64,000 nt of DNA, from NCBI GenBank assembly GCA_039177505.1, contig JBCDFR010000017.1, forward strand, positions 1 through 64,000, in the 5' to 3' direction. This document shows positions 1-7,740 of this stretch, piece after piece. Each line of letters opens with the position of its first letter. Positions within the stretch are counted from its first letter, which is position 1. The notes under the pieces are model-generated. The model was not told the origin of the DNA and did no database searches. It worked only from the letters and a program-made list of their open reading frames with translations. This DNA is from JABSQH01 sp039177505 (GTDB lineage: Bacteria; Actinomycetota; Acidimicrobiia; Acidimicrobiales; Ilumatobacteraceae). Made by a program: the position numbers and the translations under genes.

Positions 1-479
1 ATGACGGTCTTGGAGACCGCCGACGAGGCCGCACCGACGATGACGTCAGCGCCGGCCGCGAGCAGCCGGTCGACCTCGAGGTTGGCGGTGTCGGTGGTGG
101 TGTCGCCGGAGTCGCCCTGTACGAGGACGACATCGCCGTCGAGGACGCCACCGGCCTCGTTGATGTCGGCGACCGCAAGTTCGGCGCCAGCGACCTCAGG
201 TGGGCCGAGGAAGGCAAGGTCACCCGTGACGGGAAGGATCGTGCCGACGGTCAGGATGCCGTCGGTGGTGCAGCCGTCGGCGCCAGCCGCAGCCTCGTCG
301 GAGTCGCCTTCATCGGTGGCCGCGTCGGTGGTTTCCGAGCTCTCGTCGGAGCTGTCATCGGCGGTGGTTTCGGCGGTGGTGTCGTCACTGCCGCCGTTGT
401 CGTCGTCACCGCATGCTGCAGCAACGAGCGCAACACCGACGAGCAACGCGCCAAAGCGCTTGACCCGTGATCTCTGCAT
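1..479 (-). CDS. ABC transporter substrate-binding lipoprotein, branched-chain amino acid type (partial, N-terminus)
   Basis: Reading the minus strand from an ATG at 479 gives an open frame that runs off the window edge, so only about 159 residues are visible. It opens with a basic n-region, a hydrophobic stretch and a lipobox ending in Cys23 (VAAAC), followed by a long Asp/Ser/Thr/Glu-rich linker to about residue 68. Then comes a segment of the type TVGTILPVTGDLAFLGPPE, typical of the first beta strand of Peripla_BP_6 (LivJ/UrtA-like) receptors. Known role of the family: extracytoplasmic ligand capture for an ABC importer. The ligand cannot be told from this fragment. A GGGGGAG stretch about 11 nt upstream can serve as ribosome binding site. 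Confidence 0.85.
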   Translation of the reverse strand, partial: MQRSRVKRFGALLVGVALVAAACGDDDNGGSDDTTAETTADDSSDESSETTDAATDEGDSDEAAAGADGCTTDGILTVGTILPVTGDLAFLGPPEVAGAELAVADINEAGGVLDGDVVLVQGDSGDTTTDTANLEVDRLLAAGADVIVGAASSAVSKTV

Positions 480-532
480 TGGTTTTGGTTCTCCCCCTAT
501 GGAGACGGGCTGGTCGGCCCGTGTGTAGTGTC

Positions 533-547
533 CCGGTCGTCGACCGG
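533..547. promoter_or_regulatory. 15-bp palindrome upstream of the substrate-binding protein gene
   Basis: CCGGTCG-T-CGACCGG is a perfect 7-bp inverted repeat with a single-base centre. It lies about 55 bp upstream of the lipoprotein start, in the 145-nt gap after rsbU. Its position suits an operator for the transporter gene, but it could also be part of a terminator for the rsb cassette. A second small hairpin (GGGC-6 nt-GCCC) sits at 507-520. Confidence 0.3.
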
Positions 548-624
548 AATCATGAAGAAAGAGACAGTAGGCGTCGTTTCGGGCCGAGTCCAAGCACTCC
601 TCGCGATCGCACACCGTAGATCGC

Positions 625-1734
625 TCATTCGAAGCTGATCAGCAATGCCGTGCGATCGTCGTTGTCTGCCGATTCGCCCGTCCTCTCCAGCTCGGCGCGT
701 AGCCGCTCGTACAGATCGTCAAGCGTGGTCGGCGAGTCGGTCGCGAGGACCTCGGCGAAGTGCGCCGCGAGCCCGTCGATGCCGAGCTGTTGGCCGTTCG
801 TGGTCGGCACCTCGAACAAGCCATCGGTGACCATCAACAGGCGGTCGCCGGTAGCGATGAGCTTCGTGCCTCGGTGGTAACCGTCGCCCGCCACCATTGG
901 CAAGCCCACCAGCACCCCGGGCCGTCCGACGAGTCGCTCGACGTGGTGATCCCGGGAAAAAAGCGGATACGGATGGCCGGCCGAGCTGTACTCGAGGGAT
1001 CGATCCGAGTGGTCGTACATCGCGACGAACAGCGTCATCGCTTGGCGGGGCGGCGCGTTGTCGCGCATATACCCGTCGAGGCGGAGCAGCAGCTCGTCGG
1101 TGCGACGTGATGTGTGCGCGAGCTCGCGGATCTGGGCGCGGGCGATCGCCATCGTCAGCGACGCCTGCGCGCCGTGACCCATGACGTCGCCAATGGCGAA
1201 CAACCAGCGGCGTTCGTCGACGCGGACCACCTCGTACAGGTCGCCCGAAGCGAACGTGCTCGGCTCCCACCGGCCGGTGGCACGAAATCCGGCACCGGTG
1301 GGCAATGCGCTCAGGTCGGGCAACATCGATTCCTGCTGCGCCCGAAGTGCCTCGTGTTCGGAGCGGTACCGGACTTCGCGCAGGGCGTTGTGCTTCGAGC
1401 GGGTGACGATGGTCCGCAAGAGCATCCACAACAACTCGTCCGACGATGTCAGCGCGTCGGTGAGTGCTTCGCGAGACATCCGCAGCAACGTGGCATCAGT
1501 GTCGGCGCGCACGGTGCCCGTTCGTGATGTTCCGCCAAACAGCGAGATCTCGCCGACGAACTCGCCGGCATCGATGACGTCGATGTGCTCGTCGCCCCGC
1601 GAGAGTGCGCATCGGCCGCTGAGCAACAGGTAAGCGGCGTCGGCCTCGTCGCCTTCGGTGAACAGCACCTCGCCAGCGGTCAGATTGACCGCGTGACCCG
1701 ACGGGAAGACTCTGTCGTCAAGTGCTGTGGTCAC
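625..1734 (-). CDS. rsbU: cyclic-nucleotide-binding-like / PP2C-type SpoIIE phosphatase (RsbU-like)
   Basis: 369 residues from a GTG at 1734, which overlaps the TGA of rsbW as GTGA. Residues about 15-110 look like a cNMP-binding/CRP-like cupin (LFTEGDEADAAYLLLSG, then VGEISLFGG). A short helical linker follows. Residues about 145-369 form a SpoIIE/PPM phosphatase with the expected acidic metal ligands (SGDLYE near 163, GDVMGHG near 182, and a terminal DDRTALLI). In the partner-switching model such phosphatases dephosphorylate an RsbV-type antagonist so that it can trap the RsbW kinase. The cupin may sense a nucleotide or other signal. The upstream extension of this frame to 2076 is antisense-like and lies over rsbW, so I reject it. 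Confidence 0.85.
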   Translation of the reverse strand: MTTALDDRVFPSGHAVNLTAGEVLFTEGDEADAAYLLLSGRCALSRGDEHIDVIDAGEFVGEISLFGGTSRTGTVRADTDATLLRMSREALTDALTSSDELLWMLLRTIVTRSKHNALREVRYRSEHEALRAQQESMLPDLSALPTGAGFRATGRWEPSTFASGDLYEVVRVDERRWLFAIGDVMGHGAQASLTMAIARAQIRELAHTSRRTDELLLRLDGYMRDNAPPRQAMTLFVAMYDHSDRSLEYSSAGHPYPLFSRDHHVERLVGRPGVLVGLPMVAGDGYHRGTKLIATGDRLLMVTDGLFEVPTTNGQQLGIDGLAAHFAEVLATDSPTTLDDLYERLRAELERTGESADNDDRTALLISFE

Positions 1735-2135
1735 CGATGGAGCACGGTAGCGCTGAGCCGATTGCGTTCGCAGACTCGCTCGTAACGGAGCTCGTCGGCC
1801 ATGTCGGTCATCAGCTTGATACCGAGTCCCCGTCCGTCGTGTTCCAACAGGGTTGCAGGAGGCGCGCCGATGGGGGCGCGGATCGGATCGAAGGGTGCGA
1901 AGTCGTCTTCGATGGTGATGGTCGTGGCGTATACAACGTGGACGAGGTGTAGGTCGAAGGTGGACGTCCGTCCGTGCACAGCGTGGTCGACCAGGTTGAG
2001 TGCCGCCTCCTCGTACACCATGTTGATGACGAACGACGCCCGCCCCTGAACGCCGAGCGAGTCGAGGTGTGCGCACAGCTCCTGTTGCGCAGCGCTGACT
2101 GCATGCAACGTGACATCGACGGTCCAGCGGCGCAT
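1731..2135 (-). CDS. rsbW: RsbW-like anti-sigma factor serine kinase (HATPase_c_2)
   Basis: 134 residues from an ATG at 2135, only 4 nt after the rsbV stop. The GHKL ATPase signature is clear: an N-box helix with E-E-x-x-x-N (residues near 48-54) and a G-box DGRGLGIKLMTDMADEL. Proteins of this family bind a sigma factor or another target and phosphorylate the STAS antagonist. No sigma factor gene is adjacent, so the target may be encoded elsewhere, or the switch may control something other than transcription. Gene order V-W-U with overlapping ends indicates one translationally coupled unit. Confidence 0.85.
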   Translation of the reverse strand: MRRWTVDVTLHAVSAAQQELCAHLDSLGVQGRASFVINMVYEEAALNLVDHAVHGRTSTFDLHLVHVVYATTITIEDDFAPFDPIRAPIGAPPATLLEHDGRGLGIKLMTDMADELRYERVCERNRLSATVLHR

Positions 2136-2139
2136 CGAG

Positions 2140-2478
2140 TCAGCTGACGGCTTGGACCGCCGCCGCCTCCGAGTCGACCATCGTGATGATCTGATCAATT
2201 GCTGTTGCCCGCAACGCTTCGTCGACGGGCCCACGCGCTCCGTACAGCACCATCGGTGCCCCGCGCCGTTCGAGCGATCGGGCGCAGGAAATGAGCATGC
2301 CCATACCGAGCGAGGCGATGTAGTCGAGACCGCTCAGATCGATGATCGCTGGGCGCTGTTGCGCCGCAGTGAGCCCGTGGAAGGGGACGTCGACCTCGTG
2401 CAGCCCAGCGATGTCGAGTTTGCCGGCGAGCGCGACGTGGGAGATGCCATCGCCGCGCTCGAGATTCGTGAGCTCCAT
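2140..2478 (-). CDS. rsbV: STAS-domain anti-sigma factor antagonist (RsbV-like)
   Basis: 112 residues, the length of a stand-alone STAS domain. The core strand and phosphorylation loop are visible as IIDLSGLDYIASLGMGML. By alignment with SpoIIAA and RsbV the phospho-acceptor is Ser56. The Asp that normally precedes this Ser (D-S-S/T-G) is Ala here, and the residue after the Ser is Leu. The protein should be the phosphorylation substrate of the adjacent kinase and the dephosphorylation substrate of the RsbU-like phosphatase. It is the first gene of the cassette and has no clear Shine-Dalgarno, consistent with the leaderless-type -10 just upstream. Confidence 0.85.
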   Translation of the reverse strand: MELTNLERGDGISHVALAGKLDIAGLHEVDVPFHGLTAAQQRPAIIDLSGLDYIASLGMGMLISCARSLERRGAPMVLYGARGPVDEALRATAIDQIITMVDSEAAAVQAVS

Positions 2479-2486
2479 GATGGCGG

Positions 2487-2492
2487 AGCGTA
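2487..2492 (-). promoter_or_regulatory. -10 element of rsbVWU (leaderless type)
   Basis: On the minus strand TACGCT ends 8 nt before the rsbV ATG, matching the TANNNT plus 6-8 nt plus start codon pattern found at many genes in this window. No clear -35 is seen. Confidence 0.4.
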
Positions 2493-2625
2493 GTTGTGGT
2501 TGCTCTCCCGTGCCCGTGGGTGCGGCAAAGGGGCTCGGTCCGATGCGGACAGCACGAAGGCGCTACACCTGAGCTGATGGACGAGTCGATGTCCGAAGGC
2601 TCAGCTCGAGGGCGCAGCGTCGTCG

Positions 2626-3246
2626 ATGTCGCCTGATCTCACCGCCGCACTTGCCGTGCTCGGACTCGCCGCCGATGCCGACATCGACGACGTCCGTGCG
2701 GCCCATCGTCGGTTGGCCAAGGCGCATCATCCAGACGTCGGTGGCCGAGCGGCATCGATGGGTCGGATCAATGACGCGGTTGCGCTGGTGTTGGCGTCGA
2801 TCGCTGAGCGGCCCGAGCCGGCTGGCTCCCGCGACGACACCGCCGCTCCGCCGACGGCACGGCGGGGGTACACCGGCGGAGCATCACAACGGATCACGCA
2901 GTGGGTGCGGGATGCGCCGTCATTCGTGGTCGAGGCGCTGCCGGTCGACGCCTTCGAGGCGCTCGTGTTGGTCGCCGCTGCACACGGCGAGATCGTCGAC
3001 GACGAGCCGCCGTATCGGCTCGATGCCCAGGTGCGGGTGCTGCGCAGCGACGGGACGGAACAGGAGCCGATCGAGGTCGATGTGTGGTGCCGTTTGGAGC
3101 TCGTCCCCGATGCCGGGTCGTCGACGGTCTCGCTGGTGGTCGGATGTGGCGACACCGGACAGTCGGCCGACGACGCCGACCACTTCGTGGAGGCCATGCG
3201 CGATTGGTGGATCGCGGCCCTCAACGAACTCGAGTGGCGCGACTGA
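2626..3246 (+). CDS. J-domain (DnaJ-like) protein of unknown client
   Basis: 206 residues. The first ~60 form a J domain: LGLAADADIDDVRAAHRRLA followed by KAHHPDVGG, with the diagnostic HPD tripeptide that stimulates DnaK ATPase. There is no Gly/Phe region, zinc finger or DnaJ C-terminal domain. After a Pro/Ala/Arg linker, residues about 90-206 form a separate alpha/beta domain with VLRSDGTEQEPIEVDVWCRLELVP, which I do not recognise. It is therefore a specialised J protein, not the general co-chaperone. It stands alone, divergent from the rsb cassette and convergent with the threonylcarbamoyl-AMP synthase gene. Confidence 0.75.
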   Translation: MSPDLTAALAVLGLAADADIDDVRAAHRRLAKAHHPDVGGRAASMGRINDAVALVLASIAERPEPAGSRDDTAAPPTARRGYTGGASQRITQWVRDAPSFVVEALPVDAFEALVLVAAAHGEIVDDEPPYRLDAQVRVLRSDGTEQEPIEVDVWCRLELVPDAGSSTVSLVVGCGDTGQSADDADHFVEAMRDWWIAALNELEWRD

Positions 3247-3270
3247 GGTCGGGAGCGGATGGGCCCGACC
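3247..3270. terminator. Hairpin between convergent genes
   Basis: GGTCGGG, a 10-nt loop and CCCGACC form a perfect 7-bp stem directly after the J-domain gene stop and before the convergent sua5-like gene ends at 3283. There is no T-tract, as is common for hairpin terminators in high-GC actinobacteria, and the structure could act in both directions. Confidence 0.5.
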
Positions 3271-3282
3271 CTGCTGCTTGCC

Positions 3283-4224
3283 CTATGCGACCGTGTTCGG
3301 CCGCGGTCCAGCGGCCTTGCGTAGTCGATCCGCAATCGCCGTGCCGATGCCGTTCTGAGGTGGGACGACAGCGACGATCAGCTCACAGCCATCACGGTCG
3401 AGCCGCCGTAGGTCGCCGTACAGGTCGCGCGCATACGCGTCGAGGTCGTCGCTGCGGTCGAGCAGGCCGACCCGACGCCCTGTCTCCTCGGCCGCACGCA
3501 CCACCTCCTCCGCGGCTGTGCGGTCCGCAGCCAGTTCGACGGCTGCGTCGGGGGCGTAGTGCGATGGCAGCATCCCGCTCGCACGTGCCGGTCCGCTCGC
3601 CGGATCGTGGACCACGTCGAGCGCGCCGTTGATCTGGTCGGCTGTGACCGCACCGGCACGTAGAATCTGGGGTGGATCGACGGTGCAGTCGACGATCGTC
3701 GACTCGATGCCGACGCGGCACGGCCCGCCGTCGAGCACGAGGTCGCGCCCGTTGTCGAGCACCGGCCCCAGATCATCGACGACGTGTTGTGCGGTGGTCG
3801 GGCTCACAGCGCCGAAGCGGTTCGCCGACGGTGCCGCCACCGGCCGACCAAGCCGGTCGAGCACAGCGGTCGCCAGCGGATGGGCGGGCATCCGGACGCC
3901 GATGGTGTCCCGGCCGCCCGCGACCAGCGGGTCGAGGTCGCCGCGCGGCACGATGACGGTCAGCGGCCCCGGCCAGAATTCAGCGACGAGTCGCGCGGCG
4001 GTCTCGGGCACGGTCGCCGCGCACGCGGCCAGGCCTCCGATGTCGCCGACATGGACAATGAGTGGATGATGCGTTGGTCGGCCCTTGACCTCGAAGATGC
4101 GTTCGATCGCAGCAGGCTGTGTTGCGTCGGCCGCAAGCCCGTACACCGTTTCGGTGGGCAGCGCGACGAGGCCACCGTGGTCCAGTGCCTCGACCGCACG
4201 TCCGACGTCGGTCGATGCGATCAC
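3283..4224 (-). CDS. tsaC: L-threonylcarbamoyladenylate synthase (Sua5/YrdC family)
   Basis: 313 residues from a GTG at 4224, which overlaps the TGA of the upstream hydrolase gene as GTGA. The YrdC domain fills the first ~200 residues, with the signature GGLVALPTETVYGLAADA, then KGRPTHHPLIVHV and a PSAN loop. A further ~110 residues match the Sua5-specific C-terminal domain, including LPSHYAPDA. The enzyme makes threonylcarbamoyl-AMP from Thr, bicarbonate and ATP for t6A37 modification of ANN-decoding tRNAs. Its length fits the long Sua5 type, not the short TsaC type. The same frame stays open upstream to 5028, but that stretch lies over the hydrolase gene and is a shadow. Confidence 0.9.
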   Translation of the reverse strand: MIASTDVGRAVEALDHGGLVALPTETVYGLAADATQPAAIERIFEVKGRPTHHPLIVHVGDIGGLAACAATVPETAARLVAEFWPGPLTVIVPRGDLDPLVAGGRDTIGVRMPAHPLATAVLDRLGRPVAAPSANRFGAVSPTTAQHVVDDLGPVLDNGRDLVLDGGPCRVGIESTIVDCTVDPPQILRAGAVTADQINGALDVVHDPASGPARASGMLPSHYAPDAAVELAADRTAAEEVVRAAEETGRRVGLLDRSDDLDAYARDLYGDLRRLDRDGCELIVAVVPPQNGIGTAIADRLRKAAGPRPNTVA

Positions 4225-4919
4225 GGGCCGAACGTGTCGAGGACGACGTCGAACAGGCCAAACGCTTCCGGCGTCGCGAAGTGATCGACCCCGCGCAGCG
4301 AGACGAGGCGCGCATTCGGCAGGGCATCGACCAGATCGTCCCCGGGATGCACGAAATCGCGGTCGCCGACGACCACCACCGTTTCGGCGCGCACAGCCGC
4401 AAGGTCTGCTGTTTCGATCGGCGCGTTCGGGTGGGCCATGAGGGCGCGCAGCGCAGCAGGGTCGTTGCCGGGTTGATGGGCGTAGTCGACGAAGTGGCGG
4501 ACCCGCGTCGTGAGCTCGCCCGGATCGCCGCCTGCCGCGAGATGGTCGAGACCGGCGATAATCGCCTCGGTGCCCGATGTCTCGCGTTCGAGCACGTTGC
4601 GGCCGATTCCCGCGAGCACGAGGCGGTCGAACCGATCCGGATGGTCGCTGGCAAGACGCAGCAATGTGATCGCCCCGAGTGAGAAGCCGATGGCGTCGAC
4701 CGGCTCGTCGAATTCGGCGATCGCGTCGAGCACTCGGCTGCCGAGCTCGGCATATGCCGCTGGGTCGGTCGGTTTCGGCGCGGTGCCATGTCCAAGCAGA
4801 TCGATGCCGATCACGAGCCGTCCGCTCTCTTCGAGCAGCGTCGGTAGCCCACCTTGTTGCCAAGTGGTAGCGAACGACCCGCCCCAGCCATGGAGCATCA
4901 CCACGGGAACTGCGCTCAT
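4221..4919 (-). CDS. Alpha/beta-hydrolase fold protein
   Basis: 232 residues from an ATG at 4919. The N-terminus VVMLHGWGGS carries the oxyanion-hole HG motif. The nucleophile elbow is GFSLGA (Ser near residue 95), and later there are a VVGDRDFVHPG strand with the acidic residue and GVDHF with the catalytic His. These make a complete Ser-Asp-His triad of the esterase/lipase kind. The substrate cannot be predicted. The 3' end overlaps the start of the tRNA threonylcarbamoylation gene by 4 nt, so the two are coupled, although no functional link between them is known to me. Confidence 0.8.
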   Translation of the reverse strand: MSAVPVVMLHGWGGSFATTWQQGGLPTLLEESGRLVIGIDLLGHGTAPKPTDPAAYAELGSRVLDAIAEFDEPVDAIGFSLGAITLLRLASDHPDRFDRLVLAGIGRNVLERETSGTEAIIAGLDHLAAGGDPGELTTRVRHFVDYAHQPGNDPAALRALMAHPNAPIETADLAAVRAETVVVVGDRDFVHPGDDLVDALPNARLVSLRGVDHFATPEAFGLFDVVLDTFGP

Positions 4920-5009
4920 CTCGCCACCATACGGGCGCCGCCACCGACGCCGGGTGGCGCGACGACATTGCCAGAATGGGAGCGGTCGGCCAGTAGTGTC
5001 TGACAGCCG

Positions 5010-5696
5010 ATGACCGCTCCGGTACCAAGAGGCACTGTCGTTGCGATCGATGGTCCGGCCGGCGCCGGCAAGAGCACCGTAGGGCGACAACTTGCGGCCG
5101 AACTCGGTCTCGGATACCTCGATACCGGCGCGATGTATCGAGCGGTGACGTTCGCCGTGCTGCGCCGTGGTGTCGACCCGAGCGACGTCGACGCGGTCGC
5201 CACGGTGAGCCGCTCGGTCGAGCTGAGCATCGCCGCCGATCTCGTCACTGTCGATGGGGTCGACGCAACGATCGAGATCCGTGGTCGCGACGTCACCGGT
5301 GCCGTCAGTGCAGTAGCCGCGAACAGCGCGGTTCGTGCCGAATTGGTCGCCCGCCAGCGATCGTGGGCGAACGAGCACGGCGGCGGGGTGATCGAGGGTC
5401 GCGACATTGGCACGGTCGTGTTCCCAGACGCCGCGCTGAAGGCGTACGTCACCGCGTCGCCGCGTGTTCGTGCCGAGCGGCGTGTCGCGGAGATCGGAGG
5501 TTCGGTCGACGAGGTCGAGGCGTCGATCGTCGAACGGGACCGCAAGGACTCCTCGCGCTTGGACAGCCCGCTGCGCGCTGGCGACGATGCTGTGACCGTC
5601 GATACGAGCGAGCTCGGGGTTGACGCCGTCGTGTCGGCGCTGCGCGAGAGGCTGCAGGGTCGAATCGGCGACCGCGCCAGCGGCTTGGAACGATGA
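5010..5696 (+). CDS. cmk: Cytidylate kinase
   Basis: 228 residues, normal for bacterial CMP kinase. The P-loop GPAGAGKST is at residues 15-23, followed by LGYLDTGAMYRAVTFAVLR (CMP-binding) and EGRDIGTVVFPDA, all hallmarks of Cmk. It phosphorylates CMP/dCMP to the diphosphate with ATP. The start is only 90 nt from the divergent hydrolase start. A TAGTGT hexamer at 4994-4999 ends 10 nt before the ATG and may be its -10. The stop overlaps the next start (ATGA), coupling cmk to the acyltransferase gene. Confidence 0.93.
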   Translation: MTAPVPRGTVVAIDGPAGAGKSTVGRQLAAELGLGYLDTGAMYRAVTFAVLRRGVDPSDVDAVATVSRSVELSIAADLVTVDGVDATIEIRGRDVTGAVSAVAANSAVRAELVARQRSWANEHGGGVIEGRDIGTVVFPDAALKAYVTASPRVRAERRVAEIGGSVDEVEASIVERDRKDSSRLDSPLRAGDDAVTVDTSELGVDAVVSALRERLQGRIGDRASGLER

Positions 5697-6385
5697 ACGG
5701 ACAGCAGCCGGCATCGTCGTCGTCGACCTGGCTTGCCGGCGACTCCGTTTTTGCACGGGCGCTGTACGCAGTGGTCCGCGGCGTGGTGCATGGGCTCGTG
5801 ATCGCCGTCACACGCATTCGCATTCACGGTCGCGAGCATCTGCCGATGACGGGGGCATACGTGGTTGCGCCGGTGCATCGCAGCTACATCGATACACCGA
5901 TCGTCGCGTGCCTCACGCCGCGGCGCATCCGCTTCATGGGCAAGCAGGAGATGTGGAAGTACGGCGGTCTCGGATGGTTGTTCTCGGCGTTGGGTGCATT
6001 CCCCGTCGCCCGCGGGAGCGCCGACCGCGAGGCATTACGGCGCTGTGTTGCTGTACTCGAGCGTGGTGAGCCCCTCGTGCTCTTCCCCGAGGGGGAACGC
6101 AAGGACGGCCCGCTGGTGCAACCCCTATTCGACGGGGCCGCCTTTGTCGCCGCACGGGCCGGAGTGCCGATCGTGCCGGTCGGCATCGGTGGATCGGCAC
6201 GTGTGATGCCACGCGGTGCCAAGATCTTGTATCCCCGGAAGGTTGAGGTCGTCGTCGGCGAACCGATCGTCGCGGAGGTCGGTGCGAGTGGCCGGGCATC
6301 GCGGCGGGCCGTCACGGAGATGACCGAGCGGTTGTCTGTAGATCTGCAAGCGCTGTTCGACGAGGCCCAATCGCGCGTCGGCTGA
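5693..6385 (+). CDS. plsC: 1-acyl-sn-glycerol-3-phosphate acyltransferase (PlsC family)
   Basis: 230 residues. The HX4D catalytic motif is HRSYID (His62, Asp67) and the acceptor-binding motif is FPEGERKDG at about 131-139, both diagnostic of LPLAT/AGPAT enzymes that acylate lysophosphatidate at the inner membrane face. A hydrophobic N-terminal stretch at about 20-40 can anchor it to the membrane. The cmk-plsC pair is a common actinobacterial arrangement, often followed by the GTPase gene der, which is absent here: the next gene is convergent. Confidence 0.87.
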   Translation: MNGQQPASSSSTWLAGDSVFARALYAVVRGVVHGLVIAVTRIRIHGREHLPMTGAYVVAPVHRSYIDTPIVACLTPRRIRFMGKQEMWKYGGLGWLFSALGAFPVARGSADREALRRCVAVLERGEPLVLFPEGERKDGPLVQPLFDGAAFVAARAGVPIVPVGIGGSARVMPRGAKILYPRKVEVVVGEPIVAEVGASGRASRRAVTEMTERLSVDLQALFDEAQSRVG

Positions 6386-6403
6386 GCGTCGCCGCACGAT
6401 CGT

Positions 6404-7615
6404 TCACCACACGATCGGCTCGGGACGACCGGATGCATGTGATCGGTACATCGCGTCCAGTGCCTGGATCGCGCTCAGCCCGACCGCGACGTCGGCACCG
6501 ATGACGTCCCCGTCGCGCAGCTGGCCGTCGTTGCAGCACGCATCGAGGAAGAGGCGCATGCTCTCCGGTCCTGTGCCCGAGGAATCGAGATTTTCGAACA
6601 GGAAACCGGGATCGTCGTCGCCGAGCGGATAGGTCGGATGGCCATGGCGCTCGTCGTGTCGGCGCAACTCCAGTCGGCCCGTGGACGGATCGTCGTCGAC
6701 TCCGCCGTACAGCAGCGCTCCCTCGGTACCGTAGATGTCGATGGCGGCGCGCTTGCCGACCGCTGGGGTGCTGTGGGCGTTCCCAGGGAGCAACGTCGTG
6801 CCACTGACGCTGATAGCGCAGTCGTCGCCACACCGGATCGTCGCCGAGTGCGACAGGTCCGCTCCGGTGACCTCCGAATGCTGCATCCGGCAGTAGACCT
6901 CGGTCGGGACCAGGCCGGTCACGAAGAAGATCCATGCGAGGAGATGTGACTGCTGGCCCCAACCGAACCCGTTGCCGAGCATGTCGGGCCCGGACGGCTT
7001 GTTCCAGCCGACGTTCGACGGGTCGCCGAAGATCCACATGAGCGGCGATGCGAAATGGGCTTCGACATGCTGGACCCGACCCAGCTTGTGTTCGGCGACG
7101 AGACGGCGGGCAGCCACACACGGCAGCCGGTAGTTCGCCGTGTGATTGAGCATGGCCACCCCTGCGGGTTGGGCGGCGCGGTCGGCGTGTTGTTGGTACC
7201 TGGTGACGGCGTCGTGGAGCGCAAGGGCTTGATGAACGTTTGTCGTCATCGGCTTTTCGATCAAGAGGTTCAGAGGGGCCTCACCTCGATCGAGGCGACG
7301 GTGCGCTTCGTCGACGAGTGCGATCCCGATCTGCGCATGAGTTGCGTGCGGCGTGGCCACGAGCACCCCGTCGAGTGCCACGTCGTCGGCCACGAGTTCC
7401 TCGACCGCGTGGTAGGTCCGATCGACGTCGTAGGCCGAGGCGAGTTCGTTGAGCGACACCAAGTTCGGGTCGAGCGATGATTGCGGATGATCATCGGCAT
7501 TGACTAATGCGACGATCTCTGCATGCTCGTTGCGTCGGAGGTGCGGAAGGTGCCAACCCTGAGTCCACCATCCGGTCCCGACGACGGCGATACGGGCGCG
7601 CGAACGCTGAGTCAT
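6404..7615 (-). CDS. Gfo/Idh/MocA-family NAD(P)-dependent oxidoreductase
   Basis: 403 residues. The N-terminal Rossmann fold begins RIAVVGTGWWTQGWHLPHL, and the family signature LLIEKPMTTN (the EKP motif) appears near residue 140. The C-terminal part is the usual beta-sheet substrate domain. Members oxidise or reduce sugars, inositols and related polyols, or other substrates. Nothing nearby (no transporter, no inositol genes) identifies the substrate. The gene is divergent from the LysM lipoprotein gene and convergent with plsC. Confidence 0.8.
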   Translation of the reverse strand: MTQRSRARIAVVGTGWWTQGWHLPHLRRNEHAEIVALVNADDHPQSSLDPNLVSLNELASAYDVDRTYHAVEELVADDVALDGVLVATPHATHAQIGIALVDEAHRRLDRGEAPLNLLIEKPMTTNVHQALALHDAVTRYQQHADRAAQPAGVAMLNHTANYRLPCVAARRLVAEHKLGRVQHVEAHFASPLMWIFGDPSNVGWNKPSGPDMLGNGFGWGQQSHLLAWIFFVTGLVPTEVYCRMQHSEVTGADLSHSATIRCGDDCAISVSGTTLLPGNAHSTPAVGKRAAIDIYGTEGALLYGGVDDDPSTGRLELRRHDERHGHPTYPLGDDDPGFLFENLDSSGTGPESMRLFLDACCNDGQLRDGDVIGADVAVGLSAIQALDAMYRSHASGRPEPIVW

Positions 7616-7727
7616 CGCAGGAGTATCGCGGACCGCAAAGCGCTGGCGTTCAGTCGTGGCGCCTCGACCGGCGCTGCAGCCGACGCCGAGTGAGCGCGGC
7701 TGACACCAGCGTGGTCGTTGCGCGTCG

Positions 7728-7733
7728 TAGTTT
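7728..7733 (+). promoter_or_regulatory. -10 element of the LysM lipoprotein gene
   Basis: TAGTTT ends 7 nt before the ATG at 7741, with no Shine-Dalgarno between them. This fits a leaderless transcript and supports 7741 as the true start over upstream in-frame codons. Confidence 0.45.
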
Positions 7734-7740
7734 CAGCACC

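Noticed and set aside
1735..2076. 114-codon N-terminal extension of the RsbU-like phosphatase
   Set aside because: It overlaps rsbW in another frame and has shadow-like composition.
4225..5028. N-terminal extension of the threonylcarbamoyl-AMP synthase frame
   Set aside because: The extension lies over the alpha/beta hydrolase gene, is Arg-rich and unlike any Sua5 protein; a GTGA overlap gives the real start.
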